A stretch of 64,000 nt of DNA from Paralithodes platypus (taxonomy: Eukaryota > Arthropoda > Malacostraca > Decapoda > Lithodidae). The notes under the pieces were generated by a model. That model made no database searches. It was not told where the DNA came from and saw only the letters and a list, made by a program, of their open reading frames with translations. A program made the position numbers and the translations under genes. The DNA is taken from the NCBI GenBank assembly GCA_032716605.1, contig CM064519.1, positions 18,772,551 to 18,836,550 of the forward strand, in the 5' to 3' direction. Positions 21,522-31,645 of the stretch are shown here, in pieces (position 1 is the first letter of the stretch; the number at the start of each line of letters is the position of its first letter).

Positions 21522-24442
21522 CTACAAATTTTTTGACGTGGAGGGTCCCCCGGTACGGTCCTTGCGGTCATAAGAGCCACGTTGACCTCCCCTACCCCCC
21601 CTACCTCGTCGAAAAGGGCGGGTCACCCCATCCCCTGTCCGTCTCGCGTCTGACCCCGTCGAAGTGCGGCCGGAAGTGGAAGGCTGGCCAGCCCCTTCTC
21701 GGCGGGGATGAAAGGGAGCAGGAGCAGAAGTGCGAGGCGGAACTGACGCTCTGGCCGGCAACTTCCCTTTCCTGCGCCCTTTCTTGGCGGCAGCACCGAA
21801 GAGGACCGTCAGAAGGACGGGACTGAGAAGACCCTGGTCGCGACACAGCGCGTCTTTGCGTGTCGTAAGCAGGGTCCGCCGACAGAGAAGCGTAGCGTTC
21901 CCAAGCATCCTGCGCAAAAAGACCCGATGTATAGAGCTCAGAGTACAACAAACCCTGACGAATATCCAAGGGGGCTTTCCGGCAGAACGAGGACCTTACC
22001 GTCTGGCGTTGTCGAGTTGCCTCGCACAAAACCGCCTTCAGCTCGGGAACCAAAGACACCGCGAGCTGAAGGTGGATCCGCCAAACGTGGTCCAAACCCT
22101 CGCGAAGATCGCCCGGTGCAGTCGCCTCGATAAGCCGCAGGTGGTGAACAGACGTCTGGAGGGAACCTAAAAGACAAGATAATAAGTTCGCCACCCTCTG
22201 TCTCAAGGTAAAATCCCTGTCGACAGAGGACTTATCTGGGTGAGAGAAGAACGGGTTAGCAATAGCACAAATTTCAAGTTTGGGCGCGCTGATCCAGGAC
22301 CAGAACTTGCCGTCCAATCCGCCGACAGATACAAGAGGAGGCAAAAGCAGTGAAGACTCCGGGGGAGGGATTGAAACAGATCTGTCGACGGAACGGTTGG
22401 CGAATTCTAAGGCCTCAGCAAACCAGGCCTCCAATGGGAGAGGGTTATCGAGCACGACGGCTAAGCCAGGCTTACCGTCGTCGCACAAACCCGTCCCATA
22501 GGAGGACAGTCCCGTCAAACAGCCAGGGACTGAACATCCTGAAGGATGTCCTGGCGGTTGAAGTCTGACCAGAGCTTAGTCCGAGGAGCAGACGGGGGCT
22601 TGGGCTTCACCGAAAAGTACTGAAGGTCAGTCCTCGTCGGGTAAGCCCGCACCTCCACGTCGGCCACCTGACCATCCACCCTGATCGCCCTGAACTGCAT
22701 CTTATCATTAATTTGCACCGACCAGTCCGAAGGTAGGGCCCTCTCACCTGACGGGAAGCCGGTAGCACGCTCCGGGTGGGAGGCCTGCACCCCCTTCCAA
22801 ACAGCCAAGGAGCCATAAAGGAGCGGCATAGTCCGCGATGGGACCTTGGCCTTCTGGATGGGGGCAAGCGCGGACCCTGCCCTAGCAGACGGAGAACCCC
22901 CGCATGGGAGACAGCAGGGGCAACCACCTGAGCTAGGGCAGGAGCAGTACTAGCCAACGACCGGGCAGGCGGAGAAGCAGGGCGAGAAGGAATGTGGTCC
23001 ACAGCAGAAGGGAGGGGGACCAAAGCAGGGGTAGGTTGGGTGAGGCGCTGAGGTTGTGTCACCGCCAAGAAGCGCGATAAGAGGGAGTCTTGCATCGCCT
23101 CCAAGCGCTCGTCGATGTGTGACACAACCCACCCCTGCGTAGCCGAAAATCGATCCGAGAGAGGCGACCCCCCAGAAGATTGTTCGGCCCACAGGGGCGA
23201 GCGTGAGCGGGAGCGAGACCCACGACACGAAACAGTAGCGTCGCGGCCCAAAGAAGGCGAGCGACGACGGCCGTGGCGCCCCTGAGGGTCTCGTCCCCGA
23301 TCACTAACGCCCGAGGGGGAAACATCACCATCCCCCTCTTCCAGCGACACGTCAGCTCCCGAGAAAGGGGACCCCGAAACCTCGCTATACTCCACCGAGT
23401 CAAGAGGCGGGGTACCCCCCTGGCGAGCTGGTAAGTGAAGATCAGGGATAGAAGACTGAGGAGGAGCAGGATGACGGGAGTGGGAAGGCTGGCCGGGTGA
23501 AAGGAGGTCAGAAGGAGCCGCGGGGGGAAACAGAGCAAGGATCCCCGGGGCTGAGAGAACAGGGCGGCCCGACGCCGAGGCGGAGGAGGGAGGGACCTCC
23601 ACCTTGAGACGAGACCGTGAAGGAAGAATAGGCACCGAAGTAGGAGGAGAAGCAACTACATCCTGGCGGACCCTCCTGGACAGTGTAGGAGGAGGGAGCA
23701 GAGGGCCAGCTACAGCATGAACATCCGCGCGCGTAGAGGACAAAGGAAGAGGACGTCTTTTGTGCAGGGGAAGCGGGCGGAAGGTAGTAGAGCCCCTATC
23801 CGGAGAGGTCAGGGGAGGGCTCACAGGGGCAGAGCCGCTAACCCCGGCCTCAAGGCGAGAACCATGACGAGGGCGATGGGCGGCGTCAAGGCGATCAGGA
23901 GGACGATGAGGGGCAGTAGAGGACGGGCGATGAGGCGAGCGAGAGCGTGGACGGAGCTGGGGATCCTCCCGACGATGTGACGACCGGCCACGGGATCCAG
24001 GGAGGAGAGCCCGAGCAGGGAGAGGGCCAGGCGAACGGCCTCCAGACGGGTCAGGGATGCCCAGGGCGACGCGGATCCGGTCGTCAACAAAGGCCGGGGA
24101 ACGGTGGCCCACAGTCCTAATGTGATGGGAGACCACCGCCCACACTGACTGAAGGGAAGCAGAGGCCACTGCCGCGTCAGAGGAACCAGGGTGATGGTCC
24201 ACCACATCCACCAGGTCCATACACGGGCCACACAGAGCAGGGAGGTAGGCCGTAGAGGACACACATTGGGAGTGGCGTAAGCAGGACCTGTGGCGTTCCA
24301 AGCACGGGGAGCCACAGCCCTGGCAAAAGCAAGGCATCCCACCTGCAACGGAAGAACACACACCATAAGCAGCACATCGACGGAGTAAGTGCAGAGAATG
24401 TCCAATAAAAACCAGGGAATGAGCATGGGTAAACAGTAACAC
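21522..24442 (-). pseudogene. DIRS-type gag-like region, several frameshifts
   Basis: The N-terminal part (a likely Met lies near 24337, inside a frame open from 24442) carries a Cys/His-rich block (CQGCGSPC, then CLRHSQC, then CGPCMDLV). A long Ser/Pro/Arg-rich low-complexity region follows. The frame shifts near 22850, giving WSVQINDKMQFRAIRVDG, and again near 22520, giving a helical domain (HLRLIEATAPGDLREGLDHV, then RSSFCRKAPLDIRQGLL). A third shift near 21800 leads to a basic tail (RPFRRGRGGRGGQRGSY). This order matches DIRS gag-like proteins, which presumably package the RNA. At least three frame changes rule out function. Confidence 0.75.
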
Positions 24443-25787
24443 ACATGCAAATCGGTATCCGTACTCACTCTAAACCGGGAGCACCGAGGTAGGTGAGGAG
24501 GGCGGGCGAGGTGGAAGAGCACAAGCAGAACCTGCAAAGATGGAGAAAGTGTGAACCACCACTCAACACCTTACATGCAGGGTCCATAACACTAGTAAAG
24601 TGCATACACCAATATAGTATCAGGCAACAAGATGACATAAAAAAGGTCAACAGTGAAAGCCAACTATAACCGCAAATTTGCGGGCCAATGGAGGCATAAC
24701 CGTACCGACACAACCCTCCCCCATCTCCGCGGGACCCCCCAGCGATCTCCGCAATTTTGCGGGGAGCCGAAACGTCCCAGAGGACCGAATCGAGCTCTCC
24801 GCAAATTTGCGGGACCGGCCGAGATGGTCCGGCGCCGAAAAAGCGAGAGGAGCATCTAGGGAATACCAAAAAAGGCCCACAAAAAAGCGTCATCTCCTTA
24901 TGAACTCCAAGCGACGATGGCCATCAAGCTGAGCAGTGTCTTCCTTGATGATATCCTGACTCAACCGGTCAAGGGAGAGGCAAGGAGGACACACCAGGGG
25001 AGAGGAGGCACATCCCCCAGGAACCACCCAACCCACAGAGATAGAGCAAAGCCCATGAGGAGAAGTGGCAGGGAGGGTGGTTTGGCACAAACAGGGGCCC
25101 CCGTGGGGTACCCCTGGATTGGGCAAAAGACTATGAAAGGATGGAGGTGAAAACAGGAAGGGAAAACAAAAACCAGTAAATGAAACTGGTGAGAAAAAGG
25201 GTGGCCTAGCCGTGAGGAGAGAATGTGTCAGGGGCGAAAAACCCTGTGGTGTGAAGGAGGGGCCCCCGTGGGGTACCCTGGATATCACGAACCACCTGTC
25301 GCCCAGACCCTTGAGACACAGTGAAGGCTCGAAAGGGGGGACTCGGGAATAACGCTAATAATGCGGCCGACACAAACCCTACAAACAGCACCGCCACCAA
25401 TTAAATCTCAGATTGTTTACCAACTGTACACCCAGGCTATGAAAAAATGAAAACTCATAGGGGCATAGCAATTCCTGAATGAGAAAACAAGCTAGGCTAA
25501 AAGAAGCTAAAAGCTAAACTATGCCCAGACTAACAGGAAAAAAGAATATGAAAAGAGAAAGAAATGAAAAAACATAGACGAGGAACGCCAGGCGCCCCCG
25601 TACCTTCGGTAGCTATTTCCACACGCGTCTCCATTATACACACTGAGGAGCCCATTTACGTGTGCCCTAGATCACGTAACATCTGTCGAACAAAAAAGAA
25701 GGCCAGATAAGCCGAAACGAACTTAAAACAGGGTGAATTGAAGGAGCACAACAAAAGCGGACTCAACAATGGCGACGCGTGAAAAAA
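24443..25787 (-). other. Leader of the DIRS-like unit
   Basis: This lies between the gag-like region and the right inverted repeat and has no recognisable coding region. Three near-identical palindromes CCGCAAATTTGCGG occur at 24670-24683, 24749-24762 (one base changed) and 24799-24812. A direct repeat containing GGGGCCCCCGTGGGGTACCC occurs near 25096 and again near 25260. The position fits an untranslated leader with possible structural or regulatory roles, which is inference. Confidence 0.55.
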
Positions 25788-26046
25788 TGATGACAAAAGA
25801 GGGTCGCTCATGCGCACGTTCGACAGGGATCTGCACATGACGGAACACGGGATGGGCCTTGAGCGGTAACTAAGGTAAACCCCTTTTTCTTCTCTTCTAT
25901 GCTTTTTTCACCTTCGGTGGTAGTTTTGGTTAATGTACAACGTCTCCTAGAGCAAGATAAGGAGTAGACTCTAGACGTTTTCTTTTTAACCGCGGTTGGA
26001 ATGACGACATAGCAGTCAAAATAGACAAGTCGTCATTGCAATTAGG
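25788..26046 (-). repeat. Right 259-bp inverted terminal repeat
   Basis: This is the complement of 12067-12325, with two mismatches by eye. It is the 5' end relative to the minus-strand genes and would hold their promoter if the family rule applies. It is immediately followed by TTAA at 26047-26050 and the second arm of MITE Z. Confidence 0.9.
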
Positions 26047-26050
26047 TTAA

Positions 26051-26361
26051 TAGCCTTGACGTTGGATTTTCCAAGACTACTAACAAATCGCCCTGCTACC
26101 AACTCGCTAATGTTAGCACGAAAATAAACCACAGAATAAGGGAATAACAGGGAAAATAGGTGATAACTGAAGGAGGGGAGGAAAGTGGGGAAGGAGGGGA
26201 GGTGGAGGAGTGATATTTGGCATGGCCCAGGGGCAAAATAATTTTTTTTTTTGTTTTTTTTTTTTTTTTGGGTGTTTTAAATGGATTTTTTTTCCCCCTT
26301 ACTCTTAAGTCTTCCCGCAGTCCGCCGGGGAACTCTTAAGAGTCTCCCCGCAGTTCCCGGG
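26051..26361 (+). mobile_element. MITE Z arm and right part of element Y
   Basis: The first about 40 bp (TAGCCTTGACGTTGGATTTT onwards) are the complement of the Z arm ending at 11432. The remainder parallels the right half of elements X (CTAATGTTAGCACGAAAATA, then GGGAATAACAGGGAAAATAG, then CCCGCAGTTCCCGGG) and ends at TTAA 26362-26365. Together with 11012-11348 it represents one TTAA element split by the 14-kb unit and X1. Confidence 0.65.
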
Positions 26362-26365
26362 TTAA

Positions 26366-26727
26366 GGGGACATGGGCCGGTTTTCTGGACCCCTTTCTCC
26401 CTCATGTTTAGCCCCACTAGTTTTCAGATGTTAAGATGTTTGCCCCATTAGTTAGTCGATTTTAAGACCTTTTGCCCCATTTCTTCGTCAATATTTAGGC
26501 CTTTCGTGCTATTTAGGTGTCAATTTTTTCACTGGTGAACGATAGTGAGCCTGTAATGTTGGAAGAACCGGCCTTCGGCCGGGAAATTTTTCTACCGAAA
26601 AATGTACAAGTTAATCTAGAAGGGGGATCTAATAGATGTTTTCTTTAAATTTGATGGAGGTCTAGGGAAGAAACTAGAAAAATAATTAATACATGCAAAA
26701 ATCGCCCAAAAAGTGAACCATCTCCCC
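26366..26727 (+). mobile_element. MITE family M, copy 2 (complete, TTAA flanks)
   Basis: It is flanked by TTAA at 26362-26365 and 26728-26731. It starts GGGGACATGGGCCGG and ends CCATCTCCCC, so the first and last ten bases are complementary with one mismatch. The internal family landmarks are present (GCCTTCGGCCGGG, TTTTTCTACCGAAAAATG, GATGGAGGTCTAGGGA). This is the best preserved copy for defining the family ends. Confidence 0.88.
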
Positions 26728-26731
26728 TTAA

Positions 26732-27359
26732 CCTCTGAAGTGCGCATGGGGGTAATTGGAAACGTCCCCCTGTGCTGACGTATTTGAGGTGTTTCCGTCA
26801 CTAAAATATTCATTGTGCCATTAATAGCATTAATATTTATCCATATGCGCCTATTATGGGTTGATTATAAAGGTATTAACCTGAAACAACAATAAAACGA
26901 GTGAAAACAGCGTTTGGATGGTCAAAATCGGAGATATAGCCGCGAGTTGTATAATGTATGGGTGAGGCAATCTGCTTTCCCGCCAATTTCCCCAAGGCCA
27001 CTGAGACACAGTCGATCGCTACTCTCTCTCTCTCTCTTGCACTCGCTTGCTATCAGTGATGACCACACCCTCCAATCGGATTTCTAATGTTAGCACGAAA
27101 ATATACCTCAGAATAAGGGAATAACAGGGAAAATAGGTGATAACTGAAGGAGAGGAGGAAAGTGGGGAAGGAGGGGAGGTAGAGGACTGAGATTTTGCAT
27201 GGCCCAGGGGCCAAAAAAAAATAAAAAAATAAAAAAAAAAATATATAAAAAAAAATTTTGTTTTCGATGTCAAAAGTTGATTTTTATTTTCTCTGACTCT
27301 TAAGAGTCTTCCCGCAGTGCGCCGGGGGAACTCTTAAGAGTCTCCCCGCAGCTCCCGGG
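26732..27359 (+). mobile_element. TTAA-type element X, copy 2 (628 bp)
   Basis: It is nearly identical to X1 (11437-12062) from CCTCTGAAGTGCGCATGGGG to CCGCAGCTCCCGGG. It is flanked by TTAA at 26728-26731, shared with the right end of family M copy 2, and at 27360-27363. The A/T-rich patch near 27212-27260 differs in length from X1. Confidence 0.88.
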
Positions 27360-27363
27360 TTAA

Positions 27364-27779
27364 ACAGCAATTTAGATCCCCATCCCCCATCATAAAAAAG
27401 TTTTCTAGCTGTGTTTTCTTTTTCTCTGTAATACGACAGCGTGGCTTTGTTTTCTACCCCTTCCCTCCATTTCCTTCTTCCCTCCTCTTTTATCCCTTTC
27501 TCTATCTCTCTGAAACATCCTCTCCCAGACGGTGTCACACGAGCTAGTTTTCCGTCATTGTTTTACGAGCAATAATAGTCTGGTAGCTATAAAAAACAAT
27601 TACCGGTATATCAGAATTCAGCCACCTAGCATCTACCTTCAGTCTAGTTTTAATGTCGGTAGTTTGTCCTCATGTTCTCGACATAATCCTGATTATTGAT
27701 TTTAATTATACTGTATAGTAATATAATAAATAAATAATAAATAATAAATACTAATAAATAATAAATAATAATAATAATA
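27364..27779. other. Intergenic, TAA-rich
   Basis: No coding motif is recognised. A run of TAA/TAAA repeats occupies about 27715-27779 and abuts the large palindrome. Confidence 0.6.
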
Positions 27780-28587
27780 GTAATGCCCTCGAAAATATCC
27801 CGCAACCCCAATAATGTACTACCCGAGTTGACGTCAGGTATAGTGTAAAATAGTCGTTGATGGGAAGTCCAATAAACTCATCACGTGAATCACCACGAGA
27901 CTATCACCTGGTTCTTACAAATCGGACTAAGGTTACTATACTTTTGTACGTCCGTGGTAGTACAGTGGGTTAGCGCGCGGGCCTGGTTGACCTATGGAGG
28001 ATATGGTTACTAACCAGGGTTCGAACCCCACCCAAGGCATCTCAAAACCTGTGGGTTTTTAGGAGGGTTAAACTCCCTTCAGAGGTTCGACCCCGCGCCA
28101 GGAAAGGTTGACCCTAAGTGGGCCTGGGGAGTTTTCAGGAGACCATAAATTCCCTTCACACCCAGCATCTCCGGAGGCGTGGGTTCGAATCCCACCACTG
28201 CCACCAATGAAATGCTGGGTGTGAAGGGAATTTTTTTGTCCTGAAAACTCCCCAGGCACACTTAGGGCGTGGGGCTCGAACCTCTGAAGGGAGTTTAACC
28301 CTCCTAAATACCCACAGGTTTTGAGATGCCTTGGGTGGGGTTCGAACCCTGGTTAGTAACCATATCCTCCATAGGTCAACCAGGCCCGCGCGCTAACCCA
28401 CTGTACTACCACGGACGTACAAAAAGTATAGTAACCTTAGTCCGATTTGTAAGAACCAGGTGATAGTCTCGTGGTGTTTCACGTGATGAGTTTATTGGAC
28501 TTCCCATCAACGACTATTTTACACTATACCTGACGTCAACTCGGGTAGTACATTATTGGGGTTGCGGGATATTTTCGAGGGCATTAC
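27780..28587. repeat. 808-bp near-perfect palindrome with tRNA-like segments
   Basis: The left arm (27780-28168) and right arm (28212-28587) are complementary almost throughout. The indels I see are confined to roughly the innermost 100 bp. The ends are GTAATGCCCTCG and CGAGGGCATTAC. Both flanks read AATAATA, a possible 7-bp duplication in low-complexity sequence. Each arm includes a tRNA-like stretch with an A-box match TAGTACAGTGGG (27958-27969 in the left arm) and a B-box match GGTTCGAACCC (28018-28028). The 43-nt loop is a tRNA-like 3' end. It may be a fold-back transposon or a head-to-head retroposon pair. Confidence 0.9.
28169..28204 (+). other. tRNA-Leu-like 3' end including CCA in the palindrome loop
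   Basis: The loop reads CTCCGGAG, a variable-arm-like hairpin, then GCGTGGGTTCGAATCCCACC, a perfect T-arm with B-box. ACTGCCA and CCA follow. The order matches eukaryotic tRNA-Leu 3' halves, and the CCA is normally added after transcription. This points to a mature-tRNA origin. There is no 5' half here, so it is not a functional tRNA gene. Confidence 0.7.
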
Positions 28588-29921
28588 AATAATATATTTT
28601 TTGTCTGCATGACCTTCAGCAGCCACAATGTTCCCTGAGTGTTTGGGTTCGTGAAGAAAGATAAATTATTTTTTAGGGTGACAAAAATATATATATATAT
28701 ATTTTTTTTTACCTTACTTTTATGTATAAGAGTAGCCTAACAATGAGGACACATATGCCTGGTGGCATCAGTTCCTCATTGACACAAAGGATGTGAATAT
28801 ATGCAATTTTGTAATATACTGTATTCAACTTCTGTGTCAATAACATATTTTGAATTGAATTGAATTGAATTGAAATTAATATAGAATACATAAACAAAAT
28901 CTGTAGTTGAAATATATGAACCGTGTTCTATTGTCTATGTATAAGTTTAGTGCAAGCCCCAACACTCTGGGGAATGCCTTTGCTGAAAGTTTGTGTATTT
29001 GTAAGTGTAGTGTGTGTTTTATGTGAGTGTTGTGATAAGATTACCGAGATGGTCTACCGACTCTACAGTCTTGGTTGCGAGTGCCAAGATTTTTTTTTTT
29101 TTTTTAGTATACCTCTAAAGCTAAGATTAAAGCTAAGTTTTCTATGAATGTTCACCTTGGCGGGGATTTAAACCAACATCCCGCGCTCAGCTGATAGTGG
29201 TTGCCATGAGGCATTTAATTTTACCCTTTAATCAACTTCTTACGACGATTGTTTAAAGAATAAGTTTTTACAATAATGTTGCATACGATACTGCATATGA
29301 TTGGCACTTTCTAATGCACATGCAAAGTAGAACACGTGTTGTTGACAATTTTGATAATATGAGTACCGACAAAAAATACCACCATTGGCATCATCTCATT
29401 CATTGATGGAGAGGAGTGTCTGTCTGTCTGGGTGGTGGGTGTGTGAGACGGTGTGTTCTTGTTTATCCTGCTCTCGCGGACTTATAGCAAACAGATTATC
29501 GTTTCTGCATACCATTTTCCGCTATCTGTGTAACAAAGAGCAGAGTGGAGTGCTTCAAAGTGTCGCTATATTCTAAAGAGGCTGGGAATTCGCAGTGTTT
29601 TTACTTTGGTGGCGAGCAGAACTGGCGCCAACTTTTTTTAGCTCTGAGCCTACTGATGTTTTGATCGTTGATTTAGGTAAGTAGAGATGAAACTCAATTA
29701 GCTAGCTTTTAGTTCACTATAACAAATAATTAAGTTGAGTGGTTAATCGTGTTTATAATCATATTTTATCCTAAAGCCTGTCCACTGATAATTAGGTTTT
29801 CCGAATAATAGGCTAGCCTTGTGTAAAGTTGTGGATGATTAGCCTACATGACGAGTCTTTGTTTTGGTGCGATTTTACTTTACTTGCGCGCAGTTTACTA
29901 TAACTTATTATAGTTATTGTA
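28588..29921. other. Intergenic with simple repeats
   Basis: Contains an AT dinucleotide tract near 28686-28705, TTGAA repeats near 28852-28875 and a T17-20 run near 29091. A tRNA-like segment may lie near 29160-29215 on the minus strand (B-box-like GGTTTAAATCC). An AG|GTAAGT match at about 29671-29678 resembles a splice donor, but I recognise no exon. Confidence 0.5.
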
Positions 29922-30437
29922 GGTTTCCACACATCCATCAACAAGCTACACCCTTTTCTGGTCTGGTACTAGTAATAAAAACTATCTAATAGGCCTAAAG
30001 TGTTTAATGTGTTTTTCGACGATAATAAAACGGCAAGTTTGGGCCAAAAATCGCGAGTTCTTCTGATCGTCCATTTGTTGACATAACGCTCGAAGTTAGT
30101 TATGTTTGCTGTTGTTTTTTGCCGGCCCCTGCTGGCAACTTATATGATGATGACCCCCCCCCCCCCCTCCTCCTCAACACATACTAAATCCCACGGCCCC
30201 TAAATTTTAATTAAATCGCCAAGGTGGGAATGAAAATATATTGGATGCACCAAGTAACCCATTGACCTAGAGCATAATGTAAACAAAGCGATCGACGTTA
30301 TTCCTGCGAACTCGAACTCTGCCACCGAGTTGTCATTATATTTCGTCTATTATTATTTATATAGAGTGTCCCAATACATTTTTGGGGGTTTTGTATACCA
30401 GAAAAGGGTGTAGCTTGGTGGTGGATGCGTGGAAACC
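29922..30437. mobile_element. 516-bp element with 40-bp terminal inverted repeats
   Basis: GGTTTCCACACATCCATCAA at 29922 and its near-complement ending at 30437 (TGGATGCGTGGAAACC) pair over about 40 bp, extending through AAGCTACACCCTTTTCTGGT. The interior is non-coding and includes a poly-C run near 30152. No clear target duplication is seen. It is likely a non-autonomous DNA transposon. Confidence 0.7.
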
Positions 30438-30589
30438 TTAACGCTCCGGCCCTAGTACCGGGGTTTATAGGTTTCTGGGTCGCCACCTGATGACTTGTTA
30501 TTGGAATGTTGACAATTATAGTTTATGGTGGTGTGGTTGATATGGTGAGACAGTGTGACGGTGGTGATCTATAACTCTAAACTGTAATT

Positions 30590-31645
30590 TTATCTATGAC
30601 CTAGGTCATCTATGACCCTACTGCTGTTTGCGGATGATAGTTCTGATGAGTGATAATGAATGAGAGTTGCAGGGTCTGGTAAATGAGTTTGGAACAGTGT
30701 GCGAAAAACGGAATTTGAAGGTAAATGCGGGGAAGAGCAGGGTTATGGTTTCATACCCCTTTTTCAGCTAACACATCTATCATCTATTTACTTCCAGACA
30801 AGACAAAAAGGACTTACAATGCTGTACTATCTTACTTTAACTAACCCAACTAACACATAAAATGCTGTCCAACGCCAATAACGCCTGTGCAAATATCTGG
30901 AGATTCCTACTCTGTGTACATTGCACATCACAACCCTAAGAAGAAGAAGAAGAAGGTTTTGGTCTTCGAAAGGGGTGAAGTCACGGAGTGTGAGGTGAAG
31001 CTGAACGGTCAGGCTATGGAGATCGTCAACTCTTTTAAGTATCTGGGCAGTGTGTTGAGTAAAGATGGGACTATGGATGAAGAAGTGCGGGAGAGGGTAC
31101 AACAGGGGAAGAGGGTTGTAGGAACGCTGAAAGCAGTAACAAGAAATAGGGTGGTCAGTATGGAATTGAAGAAGTCCTTGCATGACAGTGTGGTAATCCC
31201 GACACTGACTTACGGAAGCGAAGCATGGACGTTGGTTGAGAGACTCAGACCAAGAGTGAGAGCAGTGGAAATGAATTACCGGTACTTAAGAAGTGCGTGA
31301 GGAGTTACATGGAGGGATAGACAGACTAATGAAGAAGTAAGAAGGTGTGGTGTGGAGGTGGATGTGCTGGAGAGTGTGAAAAAGAACAACTTGAGATGGT
31401 TCGGCCATATGGAACGTATGGAAAGCGAGAGAATGACTAAGAGGGTGTACGAGAGGGAGGTGGAGGGACAGAGAGGGAGAGGTAGACCGAAAGAGAGGTG
31501 GAAGGATGGAGTGAGGAAGTATATGAACGAAGGCGGTGACTTCGACTGACTGGGGACAGAAGTGCATGGGGGCGGTTCGTTCGTGGCTACCCCTTCGGGG
31601 GTCACGGCGTCGGGCAATAGATAGATTGATAGATAGATAGACCTA
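30590..31645 (+). pseudogene. LINE reverse transcriptase C-terminal fragment
   Basis: The relic begins near LLFADD (motif C, about 30605) with the NLKVNAGKSRVMVS block (about 30712-30755). About 200 bp of unrelated sequence intervenes. It resumes at 30954 with NSFKYLGSVLSKDGTM, TLTYGSEAWTL and, after a stop at 31298-31300, LRWFGHMERMESERMTKRVY. The end is a GATA-type microsatellite tail (31615-31642). This is the C-terminal part of a jockey/RTE-like LINE. Confidence 0.75.

Larger units (their letters stand above)
12067..26046 (-). mobile_element. 14-kb TTAA-flanked unit with 259-bp inverted repeats, DIRS-like
   Basis: The unit begins CCTAATTGCAATGACGACTT and ends in its complement, with TTAA outside both ends (12063-12066, 26047-26050). 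Read on the minus strand it holds, in order, a gag-like region (24.4-21.5 kb), reverse transcriptase and RNase H (21.3-19.7 kb) and a tyrosine recombinase (18.0-16.85 kb), the order known for DIRS-like retroelements. Secondary insertions are a LINE (12.3-16.2 kb), a MITE (16.3 kb) and a probable solo LTR (18.04-19.67 kb). DIRS elements have inverted terminal repeats but are not known for TTAA duplications, so the ends are unusual. The internal complementary region expected near the 3' repeat is not visible. All coding parts are broken. Confidence 0.8.

Noticed and set aside
20867..21580. 237-codon minus-strand frame over the reverse transcriptase
   Set aside because: It lacks any motif and overlaps the frame with FYLDDW and FDRLPFG, so it is a shadow.
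12067..26046. Giant virus-like or Maverick element
   Set aside because: No DNA polymerase B, packaging ATPase or capsid motifs. The genes present are gag-like, RT, RNase H and tyrosine recombinase.
27950..28045. Functional tRNA gene in the palindrome arm
   Set aside because: A and B boxes are present but the acceptor and anticodon stems pair poorly, and the sequence is repeated inverted in the other arm.
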